NCBI GenBank assembly: GCA_046594885.1
Contig: JBKJRD010000025.1
Location: forward strand, 1 to 30,464
Origin: Methylotenera_A sp046594885
GTDB lineage: Bacteria; Pseudomonadota; Gammaproteobacteria; Burkholderiales; Methylophilaceae
Length of the DNA: 30,464 nucleotides
Direction of reading: 5' to 3'
Position numbers and translations under genes: made by a program. Below are positions 18,056-24,888 of the stretch, piece by piece; the stretch's first letter is position 1, and every line of letters begins with the position of its first letter. The notes beneath the pieces were generated by a model. It was given only the letters and a program-made list of their open reading frames with translations, was not told the DNA's origin and made no database searches.

Positions 18056-18085
18056 AGTAAGGTAATGATGCATCATGAATTTACT
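18056..18085 (+). repeat. 30-bp interrupted palindrome between aroG and pqqA
   Basis: The sequence has the symmetric layout AGTAA, four bases, ATGATGCATCAT, four bases, TTACT. The central 12 bases (18065-18076) are a perfect palindrome and the outer five-base arms are also perfect complements at equal distance. There is no T-run. Such two-fold symmetry is what a dimeric DNA-binding regulator would use; it lies six bases after the aroG stop and about 137 bases ahead of pqqA. Confidence 0.5.
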
Positions 18086-18221
18086 TAGTGTTTATTCGGT
18101 ATCTTAGCGGTGTTGCCAAAATGGATTAACGCGCAAAATTCGTTTCACGTTGTAGCACTAATTAAATGAATAACGATTAACTCACAACGAAATTTTTCAA
18201 CTTAATTAAAAGGAATCTATC

Positions 18222-18293
18222 ATGTGGACAACACCAGCAGCTACAGAAATGCGTTTTGGCTTTGAAGTAACAATGTATGTAATGAATAAATAA
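18222..18293 (+). CDS. pqqA: pyrroloquinoline quinone precursor peptide PqqA
   Basis: This 23-residue ribosomal peptide is the substrate from which PQQ is carved. It starts MWTTPAATEMRFGFEVT and contains the required glutamate E15 and tyrosine Y19 in the E-x3-Y spacing; the radical SAM enzyme PqqE links these two side chains while PqqD holds the peptide. An AAAAGGA ribosome binding site lies about nine bases upstream of the ATG. It is followed at once by a strong terminator and then pqqB, so the short pqqA message can be made in excess over the enzyme genes. I could not fix its promoter in the 171 bases after aroG. Confidence 0.97.
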   Translation: MWTTPAATEMRFGFEVTMYVMNK

Positions 18294-18313
18294 TTAGCTT
18301 TTTTTGCTGATTT

Positions 18314-18342
18314 AAAAAGGCTGTTGAAAAACAGCCTTTTTT
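18314..18342 (+). terminator. Rho-independent terminator between pqqA and pqqB
   Basis: A perfect 12-bp stem (18314-18325 with 18330-18341) around a GAAA tetraloop runs into six T residues. It lies 20 bases after the pqqA stop and 71 bases before pqqB. It probably lets most transcripts end after pqqA while a fraction continues into pqqBCDE. Confidence 0.93.
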
Positions 18343-18412
18343 GTACTTAAAAATAACGTAACGCGGTGGTTTTTAGGCGTAAAATTTAACTTTATATTGA
18401 TTAAAAAACTTT

Positions 18413-19339
18413 ATGTATATTCACGTTTTAGGTGCCGCAGCAGGTGGTGGCTTTCCACAATGGAACTGTAATTGTTTTAATTGTGATGGTCTAAGAAAAA
18501 AAACAATCAAAGCGACAAAACGCACTCAATCTTCTATTTGTGTTTCTGGCAATGGCGTAGATTGGGTGTTATTTAATGCTTCACCTGATGTTTTACAACA
18601 AATTCAAGATTTTGCACCACTGCAACCTGGCAGAAATATTAGAGATTCAGGCATTCAAGCTATTATCTTAATTGACGCACAAATTGATCATACTACGGGT
18701 TTATTTATGTTGCGCGAAGGTCAGGTTAAACGAGAAATTTACTGTACTGATATGGTTTATGAAGATTTAACCACTGGCAATCAAGTGTTAAATATTTTAG
18801 GTCATTACTGCGGCATTAATCGCCATGATGTGCCAATTGATGGCAAAACTAGTTTTACTATTCCTAATGTGCCCAACCTTAAATTTACATCAGTGGCATT
18901 AAAAAGTGCTGCACCTCCCTATTCACCGCATCGTAACGACCCAAAAGCGGGCGATACCATTGGTGTATTGATTGAAGAAATCAGTACGGGTAAAAAATGC
19001 TGGTATTCGCCAGGTTTAGGTGAAATTGAACCACACTTACCAACGTTGATGCATCAAGCCGATTGCATTATGGTAGATGGCACGTTTTGGACCAATACTG
19101 AGATGATTGACATGGGTTTAATGACCAAAACCGCGCGCAGCATTGGCCATAATCCACAATCAGGTGAAGGCGGTATGATTGAAAAATTGAGTGAATTTGG
19201 TCAAGACAAACAAATACGTAAAGTATTAATTCATATCAACAATACCAATCCAATCTTACGTGAAGATTCAGCGGAACGCGCAATATTGAACCAACATAAA
19301 ATTGAAGTCGCCTATGATGGTATGGACATCATTCTTTAG
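18413..19339 (+). CDS. pqqB: PQQ biosynthesis protein PqqB
   Basis: PqqB is a metallo-beta-lactamase-fold protein proposed to hydroxylate the tyrosine part of the PQQ intermediate. The 308 residues begin with the family signature LGAAAGGGFPQWNCNC, followed by a further cysteine (C19, C21, C24 form a metal-binding knuckle), and contain the modified active-site motif DHTTGL at 92-97 in place of the usual HxHxDH. The start has no strong ribosome binding site. It is transcribed after the terminator that follows pqqA and lies nine bases ahead of pqqC. Confidence 0.97.
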   Translation: MYIHVLGAAAGGGFPQWNCNCFNCDGLRKKTIKATKRTQSSICVSGNGVDWVLFNASPDVLQQIQDFAPLQPGRNIRDSGIQAIILIDAQIDHTTGLFMLREGQVKREIYCTDMVYEDLTTGNQVLNILGHYCGINRHDVPIDGKTSFTIPNVPNLKFTSVALKSAAPPYSPHRNDPKAGDTIGVLIEEISTGKKCWYSPGLGEIEPHLPTLMHQADCIMVDGTFWTNTEMIDMGLMTKTARSIGHNPQSGEGGMIEKLSEFGQDKQIRKVLIHINNTNPILREDSAERAILNQHKIEVAYDGMDIIL

Positions 19340-19348
19340 GAGAGAGCA

Positions 19349-20137
19349 ATGAACGCTTTAAGTCACGACAATTTAGCACAAAATATTCCTTGGACGCGCG
19401 AAGAGTTTGAAGACAAGCTGCGCGAAAAAGGCAAGGGCTATCATATTTATCATCCGTTTCATGTGATGATGTATGAAGGTAAGTTAACTAAAGACCAACT
19501 GCAATGTTGGGTGGCCAATCGCTTCTATTATCAAATTTCTATCCCCATGAAAGACGCGGCGATTCTTTCTAATTGCGATGATGTAGAAGTGCGTAAACAA
19601 TGGATTGTACGCATTACCGACCATGACGGCGTAGATACTGATGACCAAAAAGCTGTGGGTGGCATTGAAGCTTGGATTCAGCTAGGTGAAGCCGTTGGTT
19701 TAACGCGCGAGCAAATCACTTCGCTTAAACTGGTGAGCCCTGGTGTGAAATTTGCAGTGGATGCGTATGTTAACTTTGCCAAACAACGCAGCTGGCAAGA
19801 GTCAGTATGCTCTAGCTTAACCGAGCTATTTGCGCCCCATATTCATCAACAGCGCATTAGCTCATGGCCTACTATGTATCCGTGGATTAATGAAAGTGGC
19901 TTAAGCTACTTTAAAAAACGCTTAACCGAGGCACGGCGCGATGTTGAGCAAGGTTTGGGCGTAACGCTGGATTACTTTAGCAGCTCACGCGAAATGCAAT
20001 TAAAAGCGCTGGATATTCTGCAATTTAAATTGAATGTGCTGTGGGTGATTGCTGACTCTATTATGCTGGCTTCAACGGTTGATATCAAAGTAGATGGTAA
20101 AGATTATTTTCATCAACCTGTGATTAATTTTGGCTAG
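19349..20137 (+). CDS. pqqC: pyrroloquinoline-quinone synthase PqqC
   Basis: PqqC carries out the last step, ring closure and eight-electron oxidation of AHQQ to PQQ, without metal or bound cofactor. The 262-residue all-helical protein belongs to the heme-oxygenase-like TenA/PqqC fold. HQQR (166-169) and Y187 with R191 match by spacing the active-site His, Arg, Tyr and Arg of the Klebsiella enzyme. RFYYQISIPMKDAAILSNC and GGIEAWIQLGEAVGL are typical. An AGGAGAG ribosome binding site precedes the ATG. Confidence 0.97.
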   Translation: MNALSHDNLAQNIPWTREEFEDKLREKGKGYHIYHPFHVMMYEGKLTKDQLQCWVANRFYYQISIPMKDAAILSNCDDVEVRKQWIVRITDHDGVDTDDQKAVGGIEAWIQLGEAVGLTREQITSLKLVSPGVKFAVDAYVNFAKQRSWQESVCSSLTELFAPHIHQQRISSWPTMYPWINESGLSYFKKRLTEARRDVEQGLGVTLDYFSSSREMQLKALDILQFKLNVLWVIADSIMLASTVDIKVDGKDYFHQPVINFG

Positions 20138-20161
20138 ATTAATTTTGAATAAGAGCAAAAA

Positions 20162-20446
20162 ATGACAGATAACATAATCCAATATTCTGATGTTTACGCA
20201 ATTGCCTTACATCATCGTTTTCAATGGGAAGAAGCACAACAAAGTTATGTGATACTTTTTCCTGAAGGCATGGTCAAACTACATGGCGGTGCGGGCGAAG
20301 TGATTAAGCGATTAGACGGCAAAGCAACTGTGGGCGATATTGTCGCTGAGTTAAAACTTGCTTTTCCAGATGCTGAAAATATTGAAAAAGATATTATTGG
20401 CATGTTTGAGATGGCGCATGACAAAGCATGGATTAGAAAAATATAA
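20162..20446 (+). CDS. pqqD: PQQ peptide chaperone PqqD
   Basis: PqqD is a small winged-helix RiPP recognition protein that binds the PqqA peptide and presents it to PqqE. The 94 residues show the family features: HHRFQWEEAQQSYVILFPEG near the N-terminus, followed by KLHGGAGEVIKRLDG and a helix ending with a tryptophan (DKAWIRKI). It is a separate gene, not fused to pqqC or pqqE. The 73 bases to pqqE are longer than other gaps in the cluster and hold a copy of the octamer GGTTAAGT at 20490-20497. Confidence 0.95.
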   Translation: MTDNIIQYSDVYAIALHHRFQWEEAQQSYVILFPEGMVKLHGGAGEVIKRLDGKATVGDIVAELKLAFPDAENIEKDIIGMFEMAHDKAWIRKI

Positions 20447-20519
20447 GTAATTAAATGGTAGGTGTCCTTAAAAATTGATGTAAAAAAATGGTTAAGTATC
20501 ACGATCAAGGAGCAGCAAA

Positions 20520-21773
20520 ATGACACAAACATCTTTAGGCGAGTCAATCGTGCAGAAAGAGATTCACAAAGATAGCCTGAGAGATATCCAAGTTCAAGCT
20601 AAGAATAATGGCGTGGCCGCGAATATCACGCATACGCAACCCTTATGGTTGCTGGCAGAAGTGACTTATCGCTGTCCATTACATTGTGCGTTTTGCTATA
20701 ACCCGACCGATTACGACAAGCACACGCAGAATGAATTAACCACGCAACAATGGATTCAGGCGTTACGCGATGCGCGCAAAATGGGCGCCATTCAGCTGGG
20801 TATTTCAGGCGGCGAACCGTTGTTGCGCGATGATATTGAAGAGATTGTGATTGAAGCCAAAAAACTGGGTTATTACAGTAATCTGATTACTTCTGGTGTT
20901 GGGTTGACTGAAAAACGTATTCAAGCCTTTAAAGATGGCGGCCTGGATCATATTCAGCTTTCCATGCACGATATTACGGAAGAAATTAATAACTTTATTA
21001 CCAATACCAAAACGTTTGAGCTCAAGAAAAAAGTCGCCGCGATGATTAAAAATCATGGTTACCCGATGGTGCTCAATGTGGTAATACACCGCTATAACAT
21101 TGGCCATATTAAAGAAATTTTAGAAATGGCAGAGGCATTGGGTGCCGATTACGTTGAATTGGCCAATACGCAATACTACGGCTGGTCATTAGTAAATCGC
21201 AGCCAATTGATGCCGCTAAAAGAACAAATAGACCATGCGGAAATGATTACCAACGAATTCCGCCAAAAAGTCGGTAACAAAATGAAAATTTTCTTCGTGG
21301 TGCCTGATTATTTTGGCGACCGCCCAAAAAAATGTATGAACGGCTGGGGTGAAGTGTTTATGATTGTCACCGCCAATGGTGATGTGTTGCCGTGTCATTC
21401 GGCACGGGTATTACCGAATATGCAGTTCCCCAATGTGCGCGATAGCGGCTTAGAATATGCCTGGAAAGAAAGCCCAGCCTTTAATAAATATCGCGGAACC
21501 GACTGGATGAAAGGGCCGTGTGTCACTTGTCCTGAAAAAATGAATGATTTAGGCGGTTGTCGTTGCCAAGCATTTTTACTGACAGGAGACGCAGAAAGTG
21601 CTGACCCAGTTTGTTCATTGTCGCCCAATCATCATTTGATTGAAAAAGCCATTGAAGATTCTAAAAATCCAGTGCTTTCATCAAAACCCATTATTTTTAG
21701 AACCGATAAAAACTCTAAAAAATATGCGTCAGGAGATAAAGAGCGGGTTGAAGAATTTCATGCCTTGCCATAA
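20520..21773 (+). CDS. pqqE: PqqA peptide cyclase PqqE (radical SAM)
   Basis: PqqE forms the carbon-carbon bond between the glutamate and tyrosine of PqqA, using S-adenosylmethionine and iron-sulfur clusters. The radical SAM CxxxCxxC motif is C52, C56, C59 in YRCPLHCAFCYNP, followed by the SAM-binding GISGGEPLLR. A C-terminal SPASM domain with cysteine-rich motifs (CMNGWG, PCHSAR, GPCVTCPE, GGCRCQAF) binds auxiliary clusters. At 417 residues it is longer than usual because about 40 residues precede the conserved PLWLLAE start; the strong AAGGAG site before the ATG at 20520 supports this long form. Confidence 0.96.
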   Translation: MTQTSLGESIVQKEIHKDSLRDIQVQAKNNGVAANITHTQPLWLLAEVTYRCPLHCAFCYNPTDYDKHTQNELTTQQWIQALRDARKMGAIQLGISGGEPLLRDDIEEIVIEAKKLGYYSNLITSGVGLTEKRIQAFKDGGLDHIQLSMHDITEEINNFITNTKTFELKKKVAAMIKNHGYPMVLNVVIHRYNIGHIKEILEMAEALGADYVELANTQYYGWSLVNRSQLMPLKEQIDHAEMITNEFRQKVGNKMKIFFVVPDYFGDRPKKCMNGWGEVFMIVTANGDVLPCHSARVLPNMQFPNVRDSGLEYAWKESPAFNKYRGTDWMKGPCVTCPEKMNDLGGCRCQAFLLTGDAESADPVCSLSPNHHLIEKAIEDSKNPVLSSKPIIFRTDKNSKKYASGDKERVEEFHALP

Positions 21774-21820
21774 GCATTAGCTGATAAAATTCAGTTTTTA
21801 GTGTTTTTAAGGCGTTAAGT

Positions 21821-22639
21821 ATGGCGAATCGCCGGCCTGTTCCTTTTGTGTTGGCTTCAAGCAATCACGGTACACTCATTGTTAACCGTAATGATTATCG
21901 TATGATAGACGCTAATCGTGGCTACGGTGTTGGCTATCAAATTCTCAATACCTCTAGTTTTGATCCTGAAGAAGTGAGTTTTGTGACCGCTTTACTGAGC
22001 CTGCGTCGCAAGTATTTTGGTGATGGCGTGATTGGTTTAGATTGCGGAGCCAATGTCGGCGTTCACACCATTGAGTGGGCGAAACACATGTATCAGTGGG
22101 GCAAAGTAATTGCTTTTGAGGCACAAGAAAAAATCTATTATGCGCTGGCTGGCAATATCGCCATTAACAATTGTTTAAATGCTTCAGCCCATTTCGTGGC
22201 CGTTGGCAATGAAAATAAAGATATCAAAATTCCTGTGCCCGATTATTTAGTGCCCGCCAGTTTTGGTAGCTTAGAATTAAAGCCAAATAAAACCAACGAA
22301 TTTATTGGGCAAGCGATTGATTATTCTGATGCGGCAATGTCGGTTGTACAGCAAAAAACACTCGATTCGTTTAATTTTCCACGGGTTGATTTGATTAAAA
22401 TTGATGTGGAAGGTATGGAACTGGACGTTTTGCAAGGCGCTTTAGAAACCATCAAACGCTGCAAGCCCATCATGACAATTGAGGTTATTAAGGCTGATAA
22501 AGTGCAAATAGATGCTTTTTTAATGTTGCACGGTTATCAAACTTATCCGATGGGTATTAACCTACTGGCGATTCATCATACCGATGCAGGTATTACGCAT
22601 ATCAATACCACCGCAACTGGCATTAACTTAACCATCTAA
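21821..22639 (+). CDS. FkbM family methyltransferase
   Basis: A 272-residue S-adenosylmethionine-dependent methyltransferase of the FkbM type. SAM-binding motif I is IGLDCGANVGVHT at 71-83, the acidic residue after strand 2 is E100 in VIAFEAQE, and the family signature IKIDVEGMELDVLQGA surrounds residue 196. FkbM enzymes usually methylate hydroxyl groups of sugars, polyketides or peptides; the substrate cannot be told here. It follows pqqE after 47 bases without a clear terminator and is six bases ahead of a transporter gene, so co-transcription with the PQQ genes is possible but not proven. Confidence 0.85.
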   Translation: MANRRPVPFVLASSNHGTLIVNRNDYRMIDANRGYGVGYQILNTSSFDPEEVSFVTALLSLRRKYFGDGVIGLDCGANVGVHTIEWAKHMYQWGKVIAFEAQEKIYYALAGNIAINNCLNASAHFVAVGNENKDIKIPVPDYLVPASFGSLELKPNKTNEFIGQAIDYSDAAMSVVQQKTLDSFNFPRVDLIKIDVEGMELDVLQGALETIKRCKPIMTIEVIKADKVQIDAFLMLHGYQTYPMGINLLAIHHTDAGITHINTTATGINLTI

Positions 22640-22645
22640 TCACTG

Positions 22646-23836
22646 TTGAAACCACATTCCATTTTTTTAGTGTATGTACTGGCAAGCTTGGCTGCGCTGG
22701 CGCCTTTTGCTATCGATACCTACTTACCCGCATTTCACGCAATGGGTGCCGATTTAAAAACGTCTGATTTACATATTCAGCAAAGCTTAACGGTTTATTT
22801 ACTGCCATATGCCTTGATGACATTGTGGCATGGTGCGATTTCGGATGCGATAGGGCGCATAACCACCATTAAATGGGGCTTGAGTATTTTTGTATTGGCC
22901 TCAATAGGTTGTGCGTTTGCGCCTAACGTTGAGACTTTATGGTTTTTTAGAGCGCTGCAGGGCGCAAGTGGTGGGGCAGGTAATACGGTGGCGCGCGCCA
23001 TGGTGCGCGATTTATTCGAAGGTGCAGCAGCGCAAAGAGTGATGGCGACTGTGCAAATGCTATTTGGTATTGCACCTGCCATTGCGCCCATTATTGGCGG
23101 ATTTTTATTGGGTATCCATTGGCAAGCCATTTTTATCTTTTTAGCAATTTATGCGGGTGTCACTTTATGGGCATCGGCCACTTTTCTACCAGAAACCATG
23201 CCGCCAGAAAAACGGCTGAAATTATCGACAAAAAATGTGTTAAGTAGCTACAAAACCATATTCGGCGATGCTGAATTCGCCAAATTAGGCATAACGATTG
23301 GCGCTATTTTTTCAGCATTTTTTGTGTATGTGCTGGCTAGTCCCGTATTTTTGGGCAAACATTTAGGGTTAAGTCCGCAACAATATGCTTATTTATTCAT
23401 CCCCACCGTTTGTGGCATGGTGCTTGGTTCCTACTTGGCAAAATATGCCGCAGGAAAATATGCACCCAAAAAAGTGCTTAAACTTGCTTTTGCTTGGATG
23501 TTGATGATTGCGCTATCCAATATTCTGGTCTGCTACTATTTGCCTTTAAATCCTGTTTTTAATATTCTGCCAGTTGCATTATTTAATGTGGGTATGGCTT
23601 TGGTCATGCCGATTATTTCATTAGCAGCCTTAGACCGCCACCCGAAACTTCGCGGTACAGCTGCTTCTGGACAAGCATTTATTCAGATGCTGCTATCAAC
23701 AGTGTCTGCTGGCTTAGTAGTACCTTTGGTGTGGGGTAGTGTGATGGGGTTAGCAATTGCCATGCTGTGTTATTTATTCATTGGTTTGCTGGTTATCAGC
23801 CAAAGCAGATTATGGCAAAACCAAACAATCGCTTAA
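22646..23836 (+). CDS. Bcr/CflA family multidrug efflux transporter (MFS)
   Basis: A 396-residue major facilitator superfamily protein with 12 predicted transmembrane helices. The first helix region APFAIDTYLPAFHAM is characteristic of the Bcr/CflA drug-resistance group, and motif A (GAISDAIGR, 63-71) sits between helices 2 and 3; ARAMVRDLFEG near residue 115 is also typical. Such pumps export drugs, dipeptides or sulfonamides by proton antiport. The best start is a TTG at 22646, which leaves a short cytoplasmic tail before helix 1; no ATG fits. Its 3' end overlaps the convergent metallopeptidase-like gene by 27 bases. Confidence 0.85.
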   Translation: MKPHSIFLVYVLASLAALAPFAIDTYLPAFHAMGADLKTSDLHIQQSLTVYLLPYALMTLWHGAISDAIGRITTIKWGLSIFVLASIGCAFAPNVETLWFFRALQGASGGAGNTVARAMVRDLFEGAAAQRVMATVQMLFGIAPAIAPIIGGFLLGIHWQAIFIFLAIYAGVTLWASATFLPETMPPEKRLKLSTKNVLSSYKTIFGDAEFAKLGITIGAIFSAFFVYVLASPVFLGKHLGLSPQQYAYLFIPTVCGMVLGSYLAKYAAGKYAPKKVLKLAFAWMLMIALSNILVCYYLPLNPVFNILPVALFNVGMALVMPIISLAALDRHPKLRGTAASGQAFIQMLLSTVSAGLVVPLVWGSVMGLAIAMLCYLFIGLLVISQSRLWQNQTIA

Positions 23837-24331
23837 ATTTTTAGTGCTTTTCCATAATAAATACACGCGACAATCAAATTCTAGCTGCTGGTAATTGGGT
23901 TCCATATGCTGGCAAAGCTGATAAAACGCTTTGTCATGACTGCGCTCTTTTAAATGCGCAAGCTCATGTACCACAATCATGCGTAAAAAATCAGCAGGGG
24001 CGGTTTTGAAAAACGAAGATATTTTGATTTCTTTCTTCGCTTTTAATTTGCCGCCTTGCACCCTTGATATCGCGGTATTCAATCCTAACGCATGATGTTC
24101 AATACTTAATCGATTATCATAGTGCGCTTTGTCTAGCAGTGGCGCGTTGCGCAAAAATGTTTGTTTAATCTCATTGCAATAGGCATACAACGCTTTGTTG
24201 GTTTGAATTGTATGCTGCAAAGCATAGCGCTCAGTAATGTAGTCGCCCAGCTTTCCTTGCGTTTGCAGTAGCTTTACTTGCGCTTGCAAGCTAGGTGCAT
24301 AATGTTGTAAATACGGCAGTGGGTTTGTCAT
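23810..24331 (-). CDS. YgjP-like metallopeptidase domain protein (DUF45/M48-like)
   Basis: A 173-residue cytoplasmic protein with the zinc-binding motif HELAH at 122-126 and a third histidine at 132 (HLKERSHDKAF). This is the HExxH-x5-H pattern of the YgjP/DUF45 group (WLM, M48-like). The substrate of the group is not settled. I chose the ATG at 24331 (second codon set from a TTG at 24346) because the TTG would sit inside the T-run of the upstream ferredoxin terminator. No ribosome binding site is visible. The last nine codons overlap the end of the convergent transporter gene. Confidence 0.8.
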   Translation of the reverse strand: MTNPLPYLQHYAPSLQAQVKLLQTQGKLGDYITERYALQHTIQTNKALYAYCNEIKQTFLRNAPLLDKAHYDNRLSIEHHALGLNTAISRVQGGKLKAKKEIKISSFFKTAPADFLRMIVVHELAHLKERSHDKAFYQLCQHMEPNYQQLEFDCRVYLLWKSTKNLSDCLVLP

Positions 24332-24344
24332 TTGATTTTTAAAC

Positions 24345-24372
24345 AAAAAAGGGATGCGCGAGCATCCCTTTT
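24345..24372 (-). terminator. terminator of the ferredoxin gene
   Basis: A perfect 11-bp stem (24362-24372 with 24347-24357) around a four-base loop is followed on the - strand by six T residues. It stands 15 bases after the stop of the ferredoxin gene. It has A and T tails on both sides and could work in both directions, though no + strand transcript is expected to arrive here. Confidence 0.92.
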
Positions 24373-24387
24373 AAAGGTTAAGCGATA

Positions 24388-24711
24388 CTATTCAATTAAA
24401 AGCTCACGCTTACCAGGCACGCCGTTCATGGCTTCAGCATCTTCCAAAGCTTCTTTACGGCTGCTAATCACTGGCCATAATTGTGCTAGACGCGCGTTTA
24501 AGGCGATATATTCCTGCTGGTCTGCTGGCACATCGTCTTCTGCAAAAATCGCTTCGGCAGGGCACTCAGCCACGCATAGCGTGCAATCAATACACTCATC
24601 AGGGTTAATCGCTAAAAAGTTTGGACCTTCTACAAAGCAATCCACTGGGCATACATCAACGCAATCGGTAAATTTGCATTGAATACAGTTTTCGGTGACT
24701 ACATACGTCAT
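24388..24711 (-). CDS. fdxA: seven-iron ferredoxin FdxA
   Basis: A 107-residue soluble electron carrier of the Azotobacter ferredoxin I type, with one [3Fe-4S] and one [4Fe-4S] cluster. By comparison with that protein, C9, C17 and C50 hold the 3Fe cluster and C21, C40, C43 and C46 the 4Fe cluster; C12 and C25 are the extra cysteines. The C-terminal tail KEALEDAEAMNGVPGK is standard. An AAAAGGAA ribosome binding site precedes the ATG. It lies 177 bases after cysN on the same strand, with a repeat-like block between, and has its own terminator. Confidence 0.94.
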   Translation of the reverse strand: MTYVVTENCIQCKFTDCVDVCPVDCFVEGPNFLAINPDECIDCTLCVAECPAEAIFAEDDVPADQQEYIALNARLAQLWPVISSRKEALEDAEAMNGVPGKRELLIE

Positions 24712-24796
24712 ATTTATTCCTTTTAAAGCTTATTAAGCCTAAATATTATTTTATTTGAAATTCACTTATTTTGCGATAGAGATAACTTTACTCAAA

Positions 24797-24875
24797 CAGG
24801 TAATCAGTGCAAGGCTTGTGAGCGCAGACAGTACAATTAAGTACGGCAAGCGAACAAAACGAAGCAATGACTGCC
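24797..24875 (-). repeat. intergenic repeat-like block downstream of cysN
   Basis: About 79 bases between cysN and fdxA resemble in wording the intergenic element often seen after genes of Neisseria and other betaproteobacteria (CAAGGC, then GAGCGCAGACAGTAC, then AGTACGGCAAG). It contains nested short dyads: GCTTG (24814-24818) with CAAGC (24847-24851), and GTAC at 24831-24834 and 24841-24844. Only this one copy is in the window. The likeness is from memory, not from a search. Confidence 0.4.
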
Positions 24876-24888
24876 TTTTTGTGAAAAG

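Noticed and set aside
18086..18221. A sigma-70 promoter for pqqA (for example TTGCCA at 18113 or TTGTAG at 18150)
   Set aside because: No -10 box stands at a proper distance from either -35 candidate, so the start cannot be placed by eye.
21774..21820. Small hairpin CTGA...TCAG with T residues after pqqE as a terminator
   Set aside because: The stem has only four base pairs, too weak to separate pqqE from the methyltransferase gene.
22795..23130. 111-codon open frame antisense to the Bcr/CflA gene
   Set aside because: It is a shadow of a membrane-protein gene without a ribosome binding site or family match.
24332..24682. 116-codon + strand open frame over fdxA
   Set aside because: It is antisense to the clear ferredoxin gene, low in complexity (Ser, Thr, His) and starts in the terminator.
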